Assembly (NCBI GenBank): GCA_947500035.1
Contig: CANMQP010000015.1
Span: forward strand, 62,001-126,000
DNA: 64,000 bases
Source of the DNA: an uncultured Kiloniellaceae bacterium
GTDB lineage: Bacteria > Pseudomonadota > Alphaproteobacteria > Kiloniellales > Kiloniellaceae
Direction of reading: 5' to 3'
Shown here: positions 27,253 through 35,301 of the stretch, in pieces
How the letters are laid out: each line of letters starts with the position of its first letter
How positions within the stretch are numbered: position 1 is the stretch's first letter
Made by a program: the position numbers and the translations under genes
The notes under the pieces: model-generated
The model's input: the letters and a program-made list of their open reading frames with translations, nothing else
Told to the model about the DNA's origin: nothing
Databases searched by the model: none

Positions 27253-27894
27253 ATGATTCGGGGGTTTCTTTTTCTACTGACCGCACTGTCGGTCGCATCA
27301 TGTGGTGGATTGAAATTGGAAGACTTTAAACAGGCGGAACCCGCGTTGAAACTCGAAGAATACTTCGTTGGACAACTCAAGGCCTGGGGACATTTCCAGG
27401 ATCGCTTTGACAATGTGAGGCGGCGCTTTACCGTCGACATCGAAGGGACCTGGGATGGCGAAACGCTGACCCTGGTCGAAGACTTCGTCTATGACGACGG
27501 CGAGACCGAACAGCGCATCTGGACCCTGCGTAAAACCGGTCCCGAGGACTGGGAGGGCAGTGCGGCAGGCGTGGTCGGCACGGCAAAGGGCAAGGTCTCC
27601 GGAAATGCCCTGAACTGGACCTACTACTTTGATTTGCCGGTCGGCGACAGCACCCTGCGCGTCAAGTTCGACGACTGGCTCTGGCTTCAGGACGAGCGGG
27701 TCATGATCAACCGCGCCTATGTGTCCAAGTTCGGCATCAAAGTCGGCGAAGCCCTGATCTTTTTCTCCAAAGAACCGGCGCAGCAAAGCGGTCTGGAAAA
27801 GGAGAGCGCAGATCACATCGAGACGCTGGCAGAATTTGAACCCCGTAAACACCTCCGCAATGTAAAAACAGCCGTTGGCGGCGGCCGGTTTTAA
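27253..27894 (+). CDS. DUF3833 family lipoprotein
   Basis: 213 residues with a lipoprotein signal (MIRGFLFLLTALSVASCGG; lipobox V-A-S-C, Cys at residue 17). The body shows the DUF3833 pattern: a helical lead LKLEEYFVGQLKAWGHFQDRFDNVRRRF followed by alternating beta strands (WDGETLTLVEDFVYDDGE, then WLWLQDERVMINRAYVSKFG). DUF3833 genes are often found with lipid-modification genes (cyclopropane synthase, amine-oxidase-like protein) in proteobacteria; those partners are absent here. The function is unknown; an envelope lipid-binding role is speculation. It lies 6 bp to 21 bp before the next gene, depending on that gene's start. Confidence 0.85.
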   Translation: MIRGFLFLLTALSVASCGGLKLEDFKQAEPALKLEEYFVGQLKAWGHFQDRFDNVRRRFTVDIEGTWDGETLTLVEDFVYDDGETEQRIWTLRKTGPEDWEGSAAGVVGTAKGKVSGNALNWTYYFDLPVGDSTLRVKFDDWLWLQDERVMINRAYVSKFGIKVGEALIFFSKEPAQQSGLEKESADHIETLAEFEPRKHLRNVKTAVGGGRF

Positions 27895-27915
27895 GACCAG
27901 ATGAAGGAAAGACTC

Positions 27916-28731
27916 ATGACTGCACGGACTTCGAACCGCACATCATTTACCGCTCTGGCCTCAACGGCTCTGATGGTCACGCTCTTTGCCGCACTCTTTC
28001 TGGGTTTGCTCGCCAAGCAGGCGTCCGCGAATGATCTGGATCAGGTCAGCGCCATCCACAAGAAGAGTGACTTTGGCTTCAGCGTTCTGCGCGAGGGCGA
28101 TGCGATCGGGAATCACAGCATCGATTTTACCCGGCGCGGCGACGATCTGGTCGTTGACGTGAGCATCGACCTTGAGGTCAAGTTCGCCTTCATCACGGTC
28201 TACCGCTACACGCACCGAAACCAGGAAGTCTGGCGCGACGGGCGGCTTTACTCGATCAATACAAAGACCGACGACGACGGCACCGAGCACTGGGTCAAGG
28301 GCCGGGCCAGCGCCGGGGGCTTCGTGGTCGAATCCGACAGCGGCAACGCGGTCCTGCCGTCCGATGTCATCCCCAGCAGCTACTGGCACCCGGATACGCC
28401 CAAAGCCGAGACGCTCCTGAACACCCAAACCGGTGAGCTGGCAGAGATCAACGTGGCCGCCGCGGCGAGCAAAAGCTATGTCCCCATGCCCTGGGGACAA
28501 GAGGCCGCACGCAGTTTCGAACTCTCCGGCGACGTCGATCTCAAGCTCTGGTACGACGACAAGGGCTGCTTGCTGAAGATGAGCTTTGCCGCGCCGGGCG
28601 ACGGATCGCAGATCGACTATGTACCCGCACGGCATCCTGTGGCCAGCGGGGGCCCAAGCCTGGCCGGTTATCCCCTTGTCGGAGACTGCGTTCGGCTCGA
28701 AATGACCAGCATCCAGCCTGCACAGCGCTGA
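27916..28731 (+). CDS. DUF6134-like exported protein
   Basis: About 271 residues with a signal-anchor-like N-terminus (TALMVTLFAALFLGLLAKQASA, likely cleaved after ASA) and a beta-rich mature domain (SVLREGDAIGNHSIDF, VYRYTHRNQEVWRDGRLYSINTKTDDDG, and a closing KLWYDDKGCLLKMSF). This layout, a one-piece antiparallel barrel reporting on modified periplasmic material, matches proteins annotated DUF6134; the assignment is from memory of the pattern and not checked. ATG 27916 is preferred over 27901 because AAGGAAAG lies 5 bp upstream. Probably cotranscribed with the DUF3833 gene and symporter gene. Biochemical role unknown. Confidence 0.7.
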   Translation: MTARTSNRTSFTALASTALMVTLFAALFLGLLAKQASANDLDQVSAIHKKSDFGFSVLREGDAIGNHSIDFTRRGDDLVVDVSIDLEVKFAFITVYRYTHRNQEVWRDGRLYSINTKTDDDGTEHWVKGRASAGGFVVESDSGNAVLPSDVIPSSYWHPDTPKAETLLNTQTGELAEINVAAAASKSYVPMPWGQEAARSFELSGDVDLKLWYDDKGCLLKMSFAAPGDGSQIDYVPARHPVASGGPSLAGYPLVGDCVRLEMTSIQPAQR

Positions 28732-28742
28732 AACTAAAGCAG

Positions 28743-28785
28743 TTTGAGAGACCGGAACCGGCCTATGGCCGGGCCGGCTCTCAAA
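28743..28785 (+). terminator. Long GC-rich hairpin, probable terminator
   Basis: TTTGAGAG-x-CCGG-xx-CCGGCC, a TAT loop, then GGCCGG-x-CCGG-CTCTCAAA: a stem of about 18 pairs with small internal bulges, 11 bp after the DUF6134-like stop. Only four A residues follow it and no T-run, so it could be a terminator of weak type or an mRNA-stabilising 3' structure. Confidence 0.6.
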
Positions 28786-28800
28786 ACCCCGGAGGATAGA

Positions 28801-29017
28801 TTAAGCTTGACTTCTGGCGTGGGATACCACATTTGTGCATTGCATCATCATCTTATGATAGCGCGATACGCACCGAATATAACCGAGTGCGTCGTATCGT
28901 AAGACAGTATAGTTATTTGTTTTCGTCCCCCGTCGCGCACGGGACGCAGTGAGAGCGTCGCACAGTAGATCGAAGAAAAGTGACGATTTACCGTGATAAA
29001 GCGCAGAAAGACACTTC
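28801..29017 (+). promoter_or_regulatory. AT-rich promoter and structured leader of the cold-shock helicase
   Basis: About 215 bp of AT-rich, non-coding DNA immediately upstream of the DEAD-box gene. It contains TTGACT at 28807 and TATGAT at 28854 as promoter-like pieces that are not ideally spaced, and an inverted repeat CGATACGCAC (28864-28873) / GTGCGTCGTATCG (28887-28899) able to form a bulged hairpin. Long structured leaders are usual for cold-inducible helicase and csp mRNAs; function here is inferred. Confidence 0.5.
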
Positions 29018-30424
29018 TTGACCACTAGTACTTTTGCCGAACTCGGCATTGTCGAGCCCCTTCAGCGTGCGTTGCACGCGGAAAACTATCTCAACCCAAC
29101 CCCCATTCAGCAACAGGCCATCCCGCTCCTGCTTAAAGGCAAGGACCTGCTCGGAATCGCCCAGACCGGAACCGGTAAAACCGCCGCCTTCGCCCTGCCC
29201 CTGCTGCAGCGACTGTCCGAATCGGACCAGCGCGCGCCGGCACGCGGCACCAAGGCACTCATCCTGGCACCGACACGAGAACTGGCGATCCAGATCGGTG
29301 AAGGCATCGAGACCTATGGCAAGCACCTGAAGCTTCGCCACACAGTGATCTTCGGCGGGGTCGGCCAGAACCCGCAGGTCCGGGCCTTGTCGAAAGGCCT
29401 CGATATCCTGGTTGCGACCCCCGGCCGCCTTTTGGATCTGCTGTCGCAGAAGCACCTGCGTTTGGACTCGGTCGAGACCCTGATCCTGGACGAGGCCGAC
29501 CGCATGCTGGACATGGGCTTCATCCGCGATGTCCGTAAGATCGTCGCGGCTGTGCCGAAAAAGCGCCATTCGTTGCTCTTCTCGGCGACCATGCCGAACG
29601 ATGTGGCGCATCTTGCCGCAGACCTTCTGAACGACCCGCAACGGGTTGAGATCACCCCGGCGGCCACGACGGTCGAGCGGATCGAACAGCAGGTCTATTT
29701 TGTCGACGGCAGCCGGAAACGCGCTCTGCTGGCAACGCTGCTTGCCGACACAGGCTTTGCCCGCGTGATCGTTTTCACCCGCACCAAGCACGGTGCCAAC
29801 CGGGTGGCCGGTCATCTTGAAAAAGCCGGCATCACAGCCCGTGCAATCCATGGCAACAAATCGCAGTTGGCCCGCCAAAAGGCTCTCTCCGAGTTCAAGG
29901 AAGGCTCGGTCCGGGTTCTCGTGGCAACCGATATCGCCGCGCGGGGCATAGATGTGGATAACGTCACGCACGTCATCAACTTCGAACTGCCGAACGAGCC
30001 GGAGAGTTATGTCCACCGGATTGGCCGGACAGCACGCGCCGGCACCACGGGTATCGCCGTCTCCTTCTGCGATGCGAAAGAACGCAATTACCTGCGCGAC
30101 ATCGAACGCCTAACGAAAAAGCGCCTGAGCGTCGTCGAGGCTCCGGAAGGTTTTGCCCAGGCGGCAAATCCGGAAACCGATCACGACAGCCGGGATGAAC
30201 GCCGGGGCAATGGACCCAAACGCCAGCGCAACCGGGGCCGCAAACCGGGGCGACCGCAACAAAAGCAGCAAGCAAATAAGAAACCGGAGCAATCGAAAAA
30301 GCCGGTGGCCGCCCAAGGCGCCAAGAAAGTGACTGCAAAGCAGGGCAGCCAGGCGACCGATCCCGCAAAACCAAGGAATCGCAGACGGCGGTCCCGGCGT
30401 GGTCCCGTCCGCACGGCGGCGTGA
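29018..30424 (+). CDS. DEAD-box ATP-dependent RNA helicase (RhlE-like)
   Basis: 468 residues. Helicase motifs in order: Q motif [11 protein letters not shown], Walker [27 protein letters not shown] variant [11 protein letters not shown] (FSATM), then domain 2 with [18 protein letters not shown] and [10 protein letters not shown]. The C-terminal ~95 residues are a Lys/Arg/Gln-rich disordered tail ([19 protein letters not shown]), typical of RhlE/CsdA-type cold-shock helicases that remodel rRNA and mRNA. The only in-frame start near the conserved N-terminus is the TTG at 29018; no strong ribosome-binding site. A CspA gene follows 102 bp downstream on the same strand, so a cold-shock unit is likely. 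Confidence 0.95.
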   Translation: MTTSTFAELGIVEPLQRALHAENYLNPTPIQQQAIPLLLKGKDLLGIAQTGTGKTAAFALPLLQRLSESDQRAPARGTKALILAPTRELAIQIGEGIETYGKHLKLRHTVIFGGVGQNPQVRALSKGLDILVATPGRLLDLLSQKHLRLDSVETLILDEADRMLDMGFIRDVRKIVAAVPKKRHSLLFSATMPNDVAHLAADLLNDPQRVEITPAATTVERIEQQVYFVDGSRKRALLATLLADTGFARVIVFTRTKHGANRVAGHLEKAGITARAIHGNKSQLARQKALSEFKEGSVRVLVATDIAARGIDVDNVTHVINFELPNEPESYVHRIGRTARAGTTGIAVSFCDAKERNYLRDIERLTKKRLSVVEAPEGFAQAANPETDHDSRDERRGNGPKRQRNRGRKPGRPQQKQQANKKPEQSKKPVAAQGAKKVTAKQGSQATDPAKPRNRRRRSRRGPVRTAA

Positions 30425-30443
30425 TACAGACAATTTTGTAAGG

Positions 30444-30499
30444 CACGTTTCCAGACAGGGAACGTGAAGATTTCCACCCCGTGACCCAGATCGGGTCAC
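30444..30499 (+). promoter_or_regulatory. Two hairpins in the helicase-csp spacer
   Basis: CACGTTTCC (30444-30452) pairs with GGGAACGTG (30458-30466), 9 bp with one G-U. GTGACCC (30481-30487) pairs with GGGTCAC (30493-30499) around a 5-nt loop. Neither is followed by a T-run, so they look like leader structures of the csp mRNA, which commonly folds differently at low temperature, more than terminators. Confidence 0.5.
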
Positions 30500-30526
30500 A
30501 TTCACTCAGAAGACTAGGAACGATAA

Positions 30527-30733
30527 ATGGCTACTGGTACCGTAAAGTGGTTTAACGCCCAGAAGGGCTTCGGCTTCATCCAACCTGACGATGGCGGCAA
30601 GGACGTTTTTGTCCACATTTCCGCAGTCGAGCGCTCCGGCATCGACCACCCGCAGGAAGGTCAGAAGATCGAATTCGATCTGGAGAACGATCGGCAGGGC
30701 CGTGCGTCCGCCGCGAACCTCCGCGTCGAGTAA
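30527..30733 (+). CDS. CspA family cold-shock protein
   Basis: 68-residue single-stranded nucleic-acid-binding OB fold. Both RNP motifs are present: KGFGFIQ (RNP1) and VFVHIS (RNP2), with the conserved start GTVKWFNAQKGFGF. Cold-shock proteins melt RNA secondary structure and antiterminate; many also act at normal temperature. An AGGAAC ribosome-binding site precedes the ATG by 6 bp. The preceding DEAD-box helicase gene, the structured leader, and an intrinsic terminator just downstream mark a compact RNA-remodelling unit. Confidence 0.97.
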   Translation: MATGTVKWFNAQKGFGFIQPDDGGKDVFVHISAVERSGIDHPQEGQKIEFDLENDRQGRASAANLRVE

Positions 30734-30795
30734 AACCGGTTTATTGACCGCCGATCGAACCCGTTAGCGGGTCTGATCGGGCAGGAACAGAAAAA

Positions 30796-30823
30796 GCGTC
30801 CCGCAGCAGCGGGGCGCTTTTTT
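30796..30823 (+). terminator. Intrinsic terminator after the csp gene
   Basis: GCGTCCCGC / GCGGGGCGC stem (9 bp with one G-U pair) around an AGCA loop, followed by six T residues (30818-30823), 62 bp past the csp stop. A second small hairpin (CCCG-TTAG-CGGG) lies upstream near 30761. This is a textbook Rho-independent terminator. Confidence 0.95.
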
Positions 30824-31020
30824 GTTTTCCTCGCTGGCCAAGAGAAGGGTGCGTCTGCGTATTTCCGCAAAGGACTCTGCAGGCAGAGACATAGCGCAGC
30901 GCGTCTCGGTCGTTTAGACTCTCGCTCAGCCTTTTATTCAGCCGGGCATCCGGTCGGGACAGATTTCAGTTCCCCGCCCGCCCCCAGAAACACAACGAAC
31001 AGCATCAGGGACAGGAAGAT

Positions 31021-31920
31021 ATGAGTAAGCAACGCATTGGTTTTGTCGGGATCGGACTGATGGGGCGGGCCATGTGCCTCAATCTGATCAACAAAGGTTA
31101 TCCGCTCACGATCATGGCGCACCGGAACCGCGCGCCCATCGACGAACTCGCAGGGAAAGGCGCCAGCGAAGCCCCTAACGCCGCCGCCCTGGCGCCGGAA
31201 GCGGACGTGATTTTCATCTGCGTGACGACCTCTGATGCGGTGGAAGCCGTGATCACCGGCGAGAACGGCCTGCTCGCCGGAATCCAGCCGGGCACCCTGG
31301 TGGTGGATTGCGGCACCTCGGACCCGACCTCGACCGCACGTATGGGCGCAGCACTGGAGGCAAAGGGCGCAAAACTGATCGATGCTCCATTGGGCCGCAC
31401 ACCCCTTCATGCGGAACAGGGGCTGCTCAACATGATGGTCGGCGGTGGCGAGGATGAGGTTGGCAAGGTCTGGCCGGTTCTTGAAGACATGGCCGAGAAT
31501 ATCTTCCACGTCGGGCCCCTGGGCAGCGGGCACAAACTGAAGCTGATCAACAATTTCTTCGCCATGACCACGGCCTCAGCCATCTCGGAAGCCGCCGCGA
31601 TGGCGGTCAAGACCGGCGTCGACCTGGAAAACCTCTACAAGGTGATGGCCGCCGGCCCGCTCAAAAGCGGTATGTTCGATTTCTGCATGATCAATGCCAT
31701 GAAGGGCGACGCCTCCAACCTTCAGTTCTCGGTCGCGAATGCCCGCAAGGACGTCGGCTACTACATGCGCATGGCCGAAGCCGCCGATATGCCCTCCTTC
31801 ATCGCCCCCGCCACCTATCATTTGCTTTCCATGGCCAAGGCCGATGGACGGGGCGAGGACTATGTGCCGACCCTATGCGATTTTGTCGGAGACATTGGTG
31901 GTGTCAAACTGCGCGATTGA
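31021..31920 (+). CDS. 3-hydroxyisobutyrate dehydrogenase-like NAD(P)-dependent oxidoreductase
   Basis: 299-residue beta-hydroxyacid dehydrogenase. Features: Rossmann motif GFVGIGLMGRAM at residues 7-18, DCGTSDP in the substrate loop (usual DxST region), DAPLGRTPLHAEQGLLNMMVGG, and the catalytic Lys in GSGHKLKLINNF near residue 175. Substrates of this family include 3-hydroxyisobutyrate, tartronate semialdehyde, L-threonate and sulfolactaldehyde; the sequence alone does not decide. An AGGAAG ribosome-binding site lies 5 bp before the ATG. The gene stands alone, between the csp terminator and the convergent ftrA-like gene. Confidence 0.88.
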   Translation: MSKQRIGFVGIGLMGRAMCLNLINKGYPLTIMAHRNRAPIDELAGKGASEAPNAAALAPEADVIFICVTTSDAVEAVITGENGLLAGIQPGTLVVDCGTSDPTSTARMGAALEAKGAKLIDAPLGRTPLHAEQGLLNMMVGGGEDEVGKVWPVLEDMAENIFHVGPLGSGHKLKLINNFFAMTTASAISEAAAMAVKTGVDLENLYKVMAAGPLKSGMFDFCMINAMKGDASNLQFSVANARKDVGYYMRMAEAADMPSFIAPATYHLLSMAKADGRGEDYVPTLCDFVGDIGGVKLRD

Positions 31921-31942
31921 GTTTCCAAATCAGGCCGAAACG

Positions 31943-32908
31943 TCAGCCAGGAAGGGACTGGCTGAAGCTCTGGCGGTATCGGGTCGGTGAAACGCCGACC
32001 TGACCGCGGAAGTGATGCCGCAGGGTCATCGCGGTGCCGAAGCCGACCCGGGTGGCGATCTCCTCGACCGAGTGGCTTGTGGTCTCGAGAAGCTCCTTAC
32101 CGGCGGCCACCCGCTGGTTGATCAGCCACTGCTTGGGGCTGACGCCGGTGCTTTGCCGGAACTGGCGGTCGAAGGTACGGCGGCTCATGACCGCCACATC
32201 GGCCAATTCGTCGATCCCGATGTCCCGATGCAGATGCTCGCGCGCCCAATCGAGCACCGACGAAAGCCGGTTCTCTTCGTCGCGCAGGGGCTGCTCGATA
32301 AACTGCGCCTGCCCGCCCTCGCGGTGCGGTTGAACAACCAACCGACGCGCGACAGCATTCGCTATGCCCGAACCAAAATCGCGCCGGATGACATGCAGGC
32401 TGAGATCAATAGCCGAAGCGCTGCCTGCTGCCGTCGCGAGGCCACCCTCATCGATGTAAAGCACGTCGGGAACAAAACTGACCTTGGGAAAGAGTTCTCT
32501 AAAGCGCTCGCCATACCGCCAATGTGTCGTTGCACGCCGCCCGTTTAAAAGTCCCGTTGCCGCCAGGACAAAGGCCCCGGAGCAGAAGGACAGCAATTCC
32601 GCGCCACGCGCGTGCGCGACCCGAAGATCGTAGAGCAATGCCTCTGGCGGACGTTCGTTCAGATCGCGCCAGCCGGGTATTATGATGCGGTCCGCTTTCC
32701 TCAAGCCCTCCAATCCCCGGTCAGGCAAGATCTTGAGACCTCCAAGCGAGGACAAGAGCCCCGTTTCCAGTCCGCAAATGGAAAAGTCATACCATTGTTC
32801 AAATTCCGGCCGCGGCAAACCGAACAATTCGGTCGCAATACCGAACTCAAATGCGCAGAGACGGTCGTAGGCCAGAACGGCGACGGAAAGTGGGTTTGAA
32901 CCAGACAT
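31943..32908 (-). CDS. ftrA: FtrA-like transcriptional regulator (GATase1 + AraC helix-turn-helix)
   Basis: 321 residues. Residues ~8-190 are a DJ-1/amidotransferase-like domain with the elbow ELLSFCSGAFVLAATGLLNGRRATTHW (Cys nucleophile present). Residues ~215-318 are an AraC DNA-binding domain (IDELADVAVMSRRTFDRQFRQSTGVSP and SVEEIATRVGFGTAMTLRHHF). FtrA proteins are commonly encoded next to a rhodanese gene; here one lies divergently 100 bp away, which supports the name. Regulation of that rhodanese in response to a sulfur or electrophile signal is inference from linkage. The upstream gap contains the shared promoter. Confidence 0.88.
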   Translation of the reverse strand: MSGSNPLSVAVLAYDRLCAFEFGIATELFGLPRPEFEQWYDFSICGLETGLLSSLGGLKILPDRGLEGLRKADRIIIPGWRDLNERPPEALLYDLRVAHARGAELLSFCSGAFVLAATGLLNGRRATTHWRYGERFRELFPKVSFVPDVLYIDEGGLATAAGSASAIDLSLHVIRRDFGSGIANAVARRLVVQPHREGGQAQFIEQPLRDEENRLSSVLDWAREHLHRDIGIDELADVAVMSRRTFDRQFRQSTGVSPKQWLINQRVAAGKELLETTSHSVEEIATRVGFGTAMTLRHHFRGQVGVSPTRYRQSFSQSLPG

Positions 32909-33008
32909 GGCTTGTTTTTAACGTATATTGTCTTTCCAGCCAATTGCGGATTTTGGCCCAAATCTGCGATCAAAAGAGCGGAAAGACCTGATACTTGAGG
33001 AAATACGA

Positions 33009-33413
33009 ATGAAAAACCCGGTCACAGCCGTCTCTGCCGCCACGCCTGAAGAAGCCCTCTCCCACTTTGAACGGCGCCTGCGCGTCGAGACCGACTGCGC
33101 CGACGTCCATCAGGGCATGGCGGAGAGTGCGGCGGATTTTATCCTGCTGGACGTACGCGGCCCCAAAGCCTTCGCCCGGGGCCATATCCCGGGGGCGCAA
33201 AACCTACCCCATGCCGCCATCGATGCGGAACGAATGGCGGAATTTGCGGCGGAATCCCTCTTTGTCGTTTACTGCGCCGGTCCGCATTGCAACGGCGCGA
33301 ACCGCGCCGCCGTCCGCCTGGCGCGGCTGGGATTGCCGGTCAAGGAGATGATCGGCGGGATAACCGGATGGCAGGACGAAGGTTTCGAGCTAGAGACCGA
33401 GGTTTCGATTTAA
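33009..33413 (+). CDS. Single-domain rhodanese (sulfurtransferase)
   Basis: 134 residues with one rhodanese domain: FILLDVRGPKAFARGHIPGAQNLP (CH2A-type) and active-site loop VVYCAGPHCNGA, where the first Cys is the persulfide-carrying residue. The start at 33009 is fixed by GAGGAAA seven bases upstream; the frame is open to 32928 without support. It is divergent from ftrA, its likely regulator. Rhodaneses of this ftrA-linked group are thought to handle sulfane sulfur, though a defined partner is not visible here. Confidence 0.9.
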   Translation: MKNPVTAVSAATPEEALSHFERRLRVETDCADVHQGMAESAADFILLDVRGPKAFARGHIPGAQNLPHAAIDAERMAEFAAESLFVVYCAGPHCNGANRAAVRLARLGLPVKEMIGGITGWQDEGFELETEVSI

Positions 33414-33465
33414 AGACCGGAGCTTCGAGTTAAGGGCCGGGGCTTCGTTGTCGTCAGCGGCGCCT

Positions 33466-34971
33466 CTACGCCCCGTCCCGTGACGGCAGTACCCGGCGCG
33501 AGGTGAGAAAGTCTCTGATGAGGCCGATGATGTAGGATTCAGCGCCGTCGCGCTTCCCTGTGATGATCCACAAACCGAGAGTGCTCGCGAGATAGATCAC
33601 TGCGCCCAAGATCACGCAGCTCGCCAGTTTGACCAGAAGATAAGGTTGTAGCGCCGACTGTTCCAGCCACTCATGGAGCAGCCGAACGCTTGTGCTCATG
33701 GCCGCAACGCCAAGCAAAGGCCGCCAGATCTGAGCCAGAAAATCAGCGATGCGGATCCGGAGCATCGGCAGAACGATCGCGTAGTCGGCCAGACGCACTA
33801 CGGTGGCGGATACGACCAGCGCAAAGCAGGCACCGACCGCGCCATAGAGCCCCACCCAGTAGATGCAACAGGGCACCAGAACCGCCAGCCGCAGGGCAGA
33901 CAGCCAGACGGTAATCACAGGTTTGCCAAGCGCCAAGTAAACCAGATGGCTATTGGTTCCCAGAATCGCGATCGCCCCCTGCAGGCAGAGGATCTGGATG
34001 ATCGGGACCGTATCCAGCCAGTTCCAGCCGAGTAAAACGGGAACAATGTAATCCGCGGTGGCAGCGATCCCCACGGGAATGGGCAATCCCACCAGCACGA
34101 TGACGGCAAGTGCCCAGCGGAAGGAGTCCGCCAGCTGCGCACGATCCTGGCTCATTTTGGCAAAGCCCGGGAAAAGCGCCCGGCGGATCGGCGCCGCCAG
34201 TTCGGTCGAGGCCAGATTGGCAATTTCGAAACCGATGTTGAAAAACGCCAGAGCCTGCGGGCCGGTCATCCGGCCGATCACCAGCGCCGGCAGCCGCTCA
34301 TTGAAACCATGCAGCAGATTCTGCAGCATAATCCACTTGGAGAAATTGAAAATTTTGGAGAAGCGCGACAGGGTCAGCAGGGGCCGGAAGTCGCTCATAC
34401 GGTAGCTCAGCAGCACCCTGAGCGTTGCCCGCAAGATCATTCCGATCACCAATGCCCAGTGATCGCGCAGGATAAACGCGAGAACGATCGTCACAACGGC
34501 GCCGCTCAGGCGGGTCGCGAAGTTAAAAACGAAATCCTTGTGGAACGCGAGGTCCTTACGGAAATCGACGGTCCCGATGTTTTCCAGCCCCCTGACCACC
34601 GGCAGGGCCGCGAGGACATAAATCACGAGCTCCGCATCTGGTGCATCGAAAAACACCGCCGCCGGCGCCGCCGCAATCAGGAGAAACGCCGAGAGCGCCA
34701 AGCCCTTGCAGATATTCATTGTCCAGGCGGTGTCGTAACTCTCCCGCGGTGCTGTCTGATCGTGGATCAGCGCATTCTCGACCCCCAGTTCAGCGAAAAT
34801 CTCCAGGATTGCCAGCAGCAGGATGGCATAAGCCACCAGACCAAAATCCTCCGGCAGCAAAAGACGCGCCAGAACTGCCATGCTGATCAGGCCGATCAGT
34901 CGATCGCCGAACCGCATGAACACCATCCAGCCTGCGCCAACCGCGATACGTTTTTTAATCTCGGCGGACAC
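33466..34971 (-). CDS. Polysaccharide flippase/exporter (Wzx-like, MOP superfamily)
   Basis: About 501 residues with roughly 12-14 membrane helices. The N-terminal segment (KRIAVGAGWMVFMRFGDRLIGLISMAVLARLLLPEDFG) is the family signature, followed by GVENALIHD and a central KWIMLQNLLHGFNERLPALVIGRM. Such proteins flip lipid-linked oligosaccharides or export exopolysaccharide. The GTG at 34971 is preferred; the frame continues to 35082 with a hydrophilic, non-conserved leader. Downstream in a three-gene minus-strand run: GT2, phosphatase-superfamily enzyme, flippase. The neighbours point to synthesis of a cell-surface glycan. Confidence 0.88.
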   Translation of the reverse strand: MSAEIKKRIAVGAGWMVFMRFGDRLIGLISMAVLARLLLPEDFGLVAYAILLLAILEIFAELGVENALIHDQTAPRESYDTAWTMNICKGLALSAFLLIAAAPAAVFFDAPDAELVIYVLAALPVVRGLENIGTVDFRKDLAFHKDFVFNFATRLSGAVVTIVLAFILRDHWALVIGMILRATLRVLLSYRMSDFRPLLTLSRFSKIFNFSKWIMLQNLLHGFNERLPALVIGRMTGPQALAFFNIGFEIANLASTELAAPIRRALFPGFAKMSQDRAQLADSFRWALAVIVLVGLPIPVGIAATADYIVPVLLGWNWLDTVPIIQILCLQGAIAILGTNSHLVYLALGKPVITVWLSALRLAVLVPCCIYWVGLYGAVGACFALVVSATVVRLADYAIVLPMLRIRIADFLAQIWRPLLGVAAMSTSVRLLHEWLEQSALQPYLLVKLASCVILGAVIYLASTLGLWIITGKRDGAESYIIGLIRDFLTSRRVLPSRDGA

Positions 34972-35301
34972 GACAGCCCCCGGCCAGCTGGCGGATAATA
35001 CCAAGCTGCGGTGATAATGCCTTCTGGAGACGGCTTCCGAAGATTTTAGGCCAGGAGCGGCCGGCGTGGCGGTGCGGGGCATCGCGAGGCGGACGCGACG
35101 CCGTCCAGAAGTCTTGGGAAGCCGCCGTTGCGGTCGCTGATGCTGCCCTTCGGAAAGCGTCGGAAAGCCTCTCCGATACGCTACATCGGATGCCGCCGCA
35201 TCGGATCCCGACGCGCCGCCTGTGGCTCTCCTCCTGGCCTAAGAGCTGCATCAGCAGTCTCAATGGGGTATTATCACCGCAGCTTGGTATGAAACCTATC
35301 G

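Noticed and set aside
28743-28785. Small RNA gene at the long hairpin after the DUF6134-like gene
   Set aside because: A single terminator-type stem placed just after a stop codon; nothing suggests a separate transcript.
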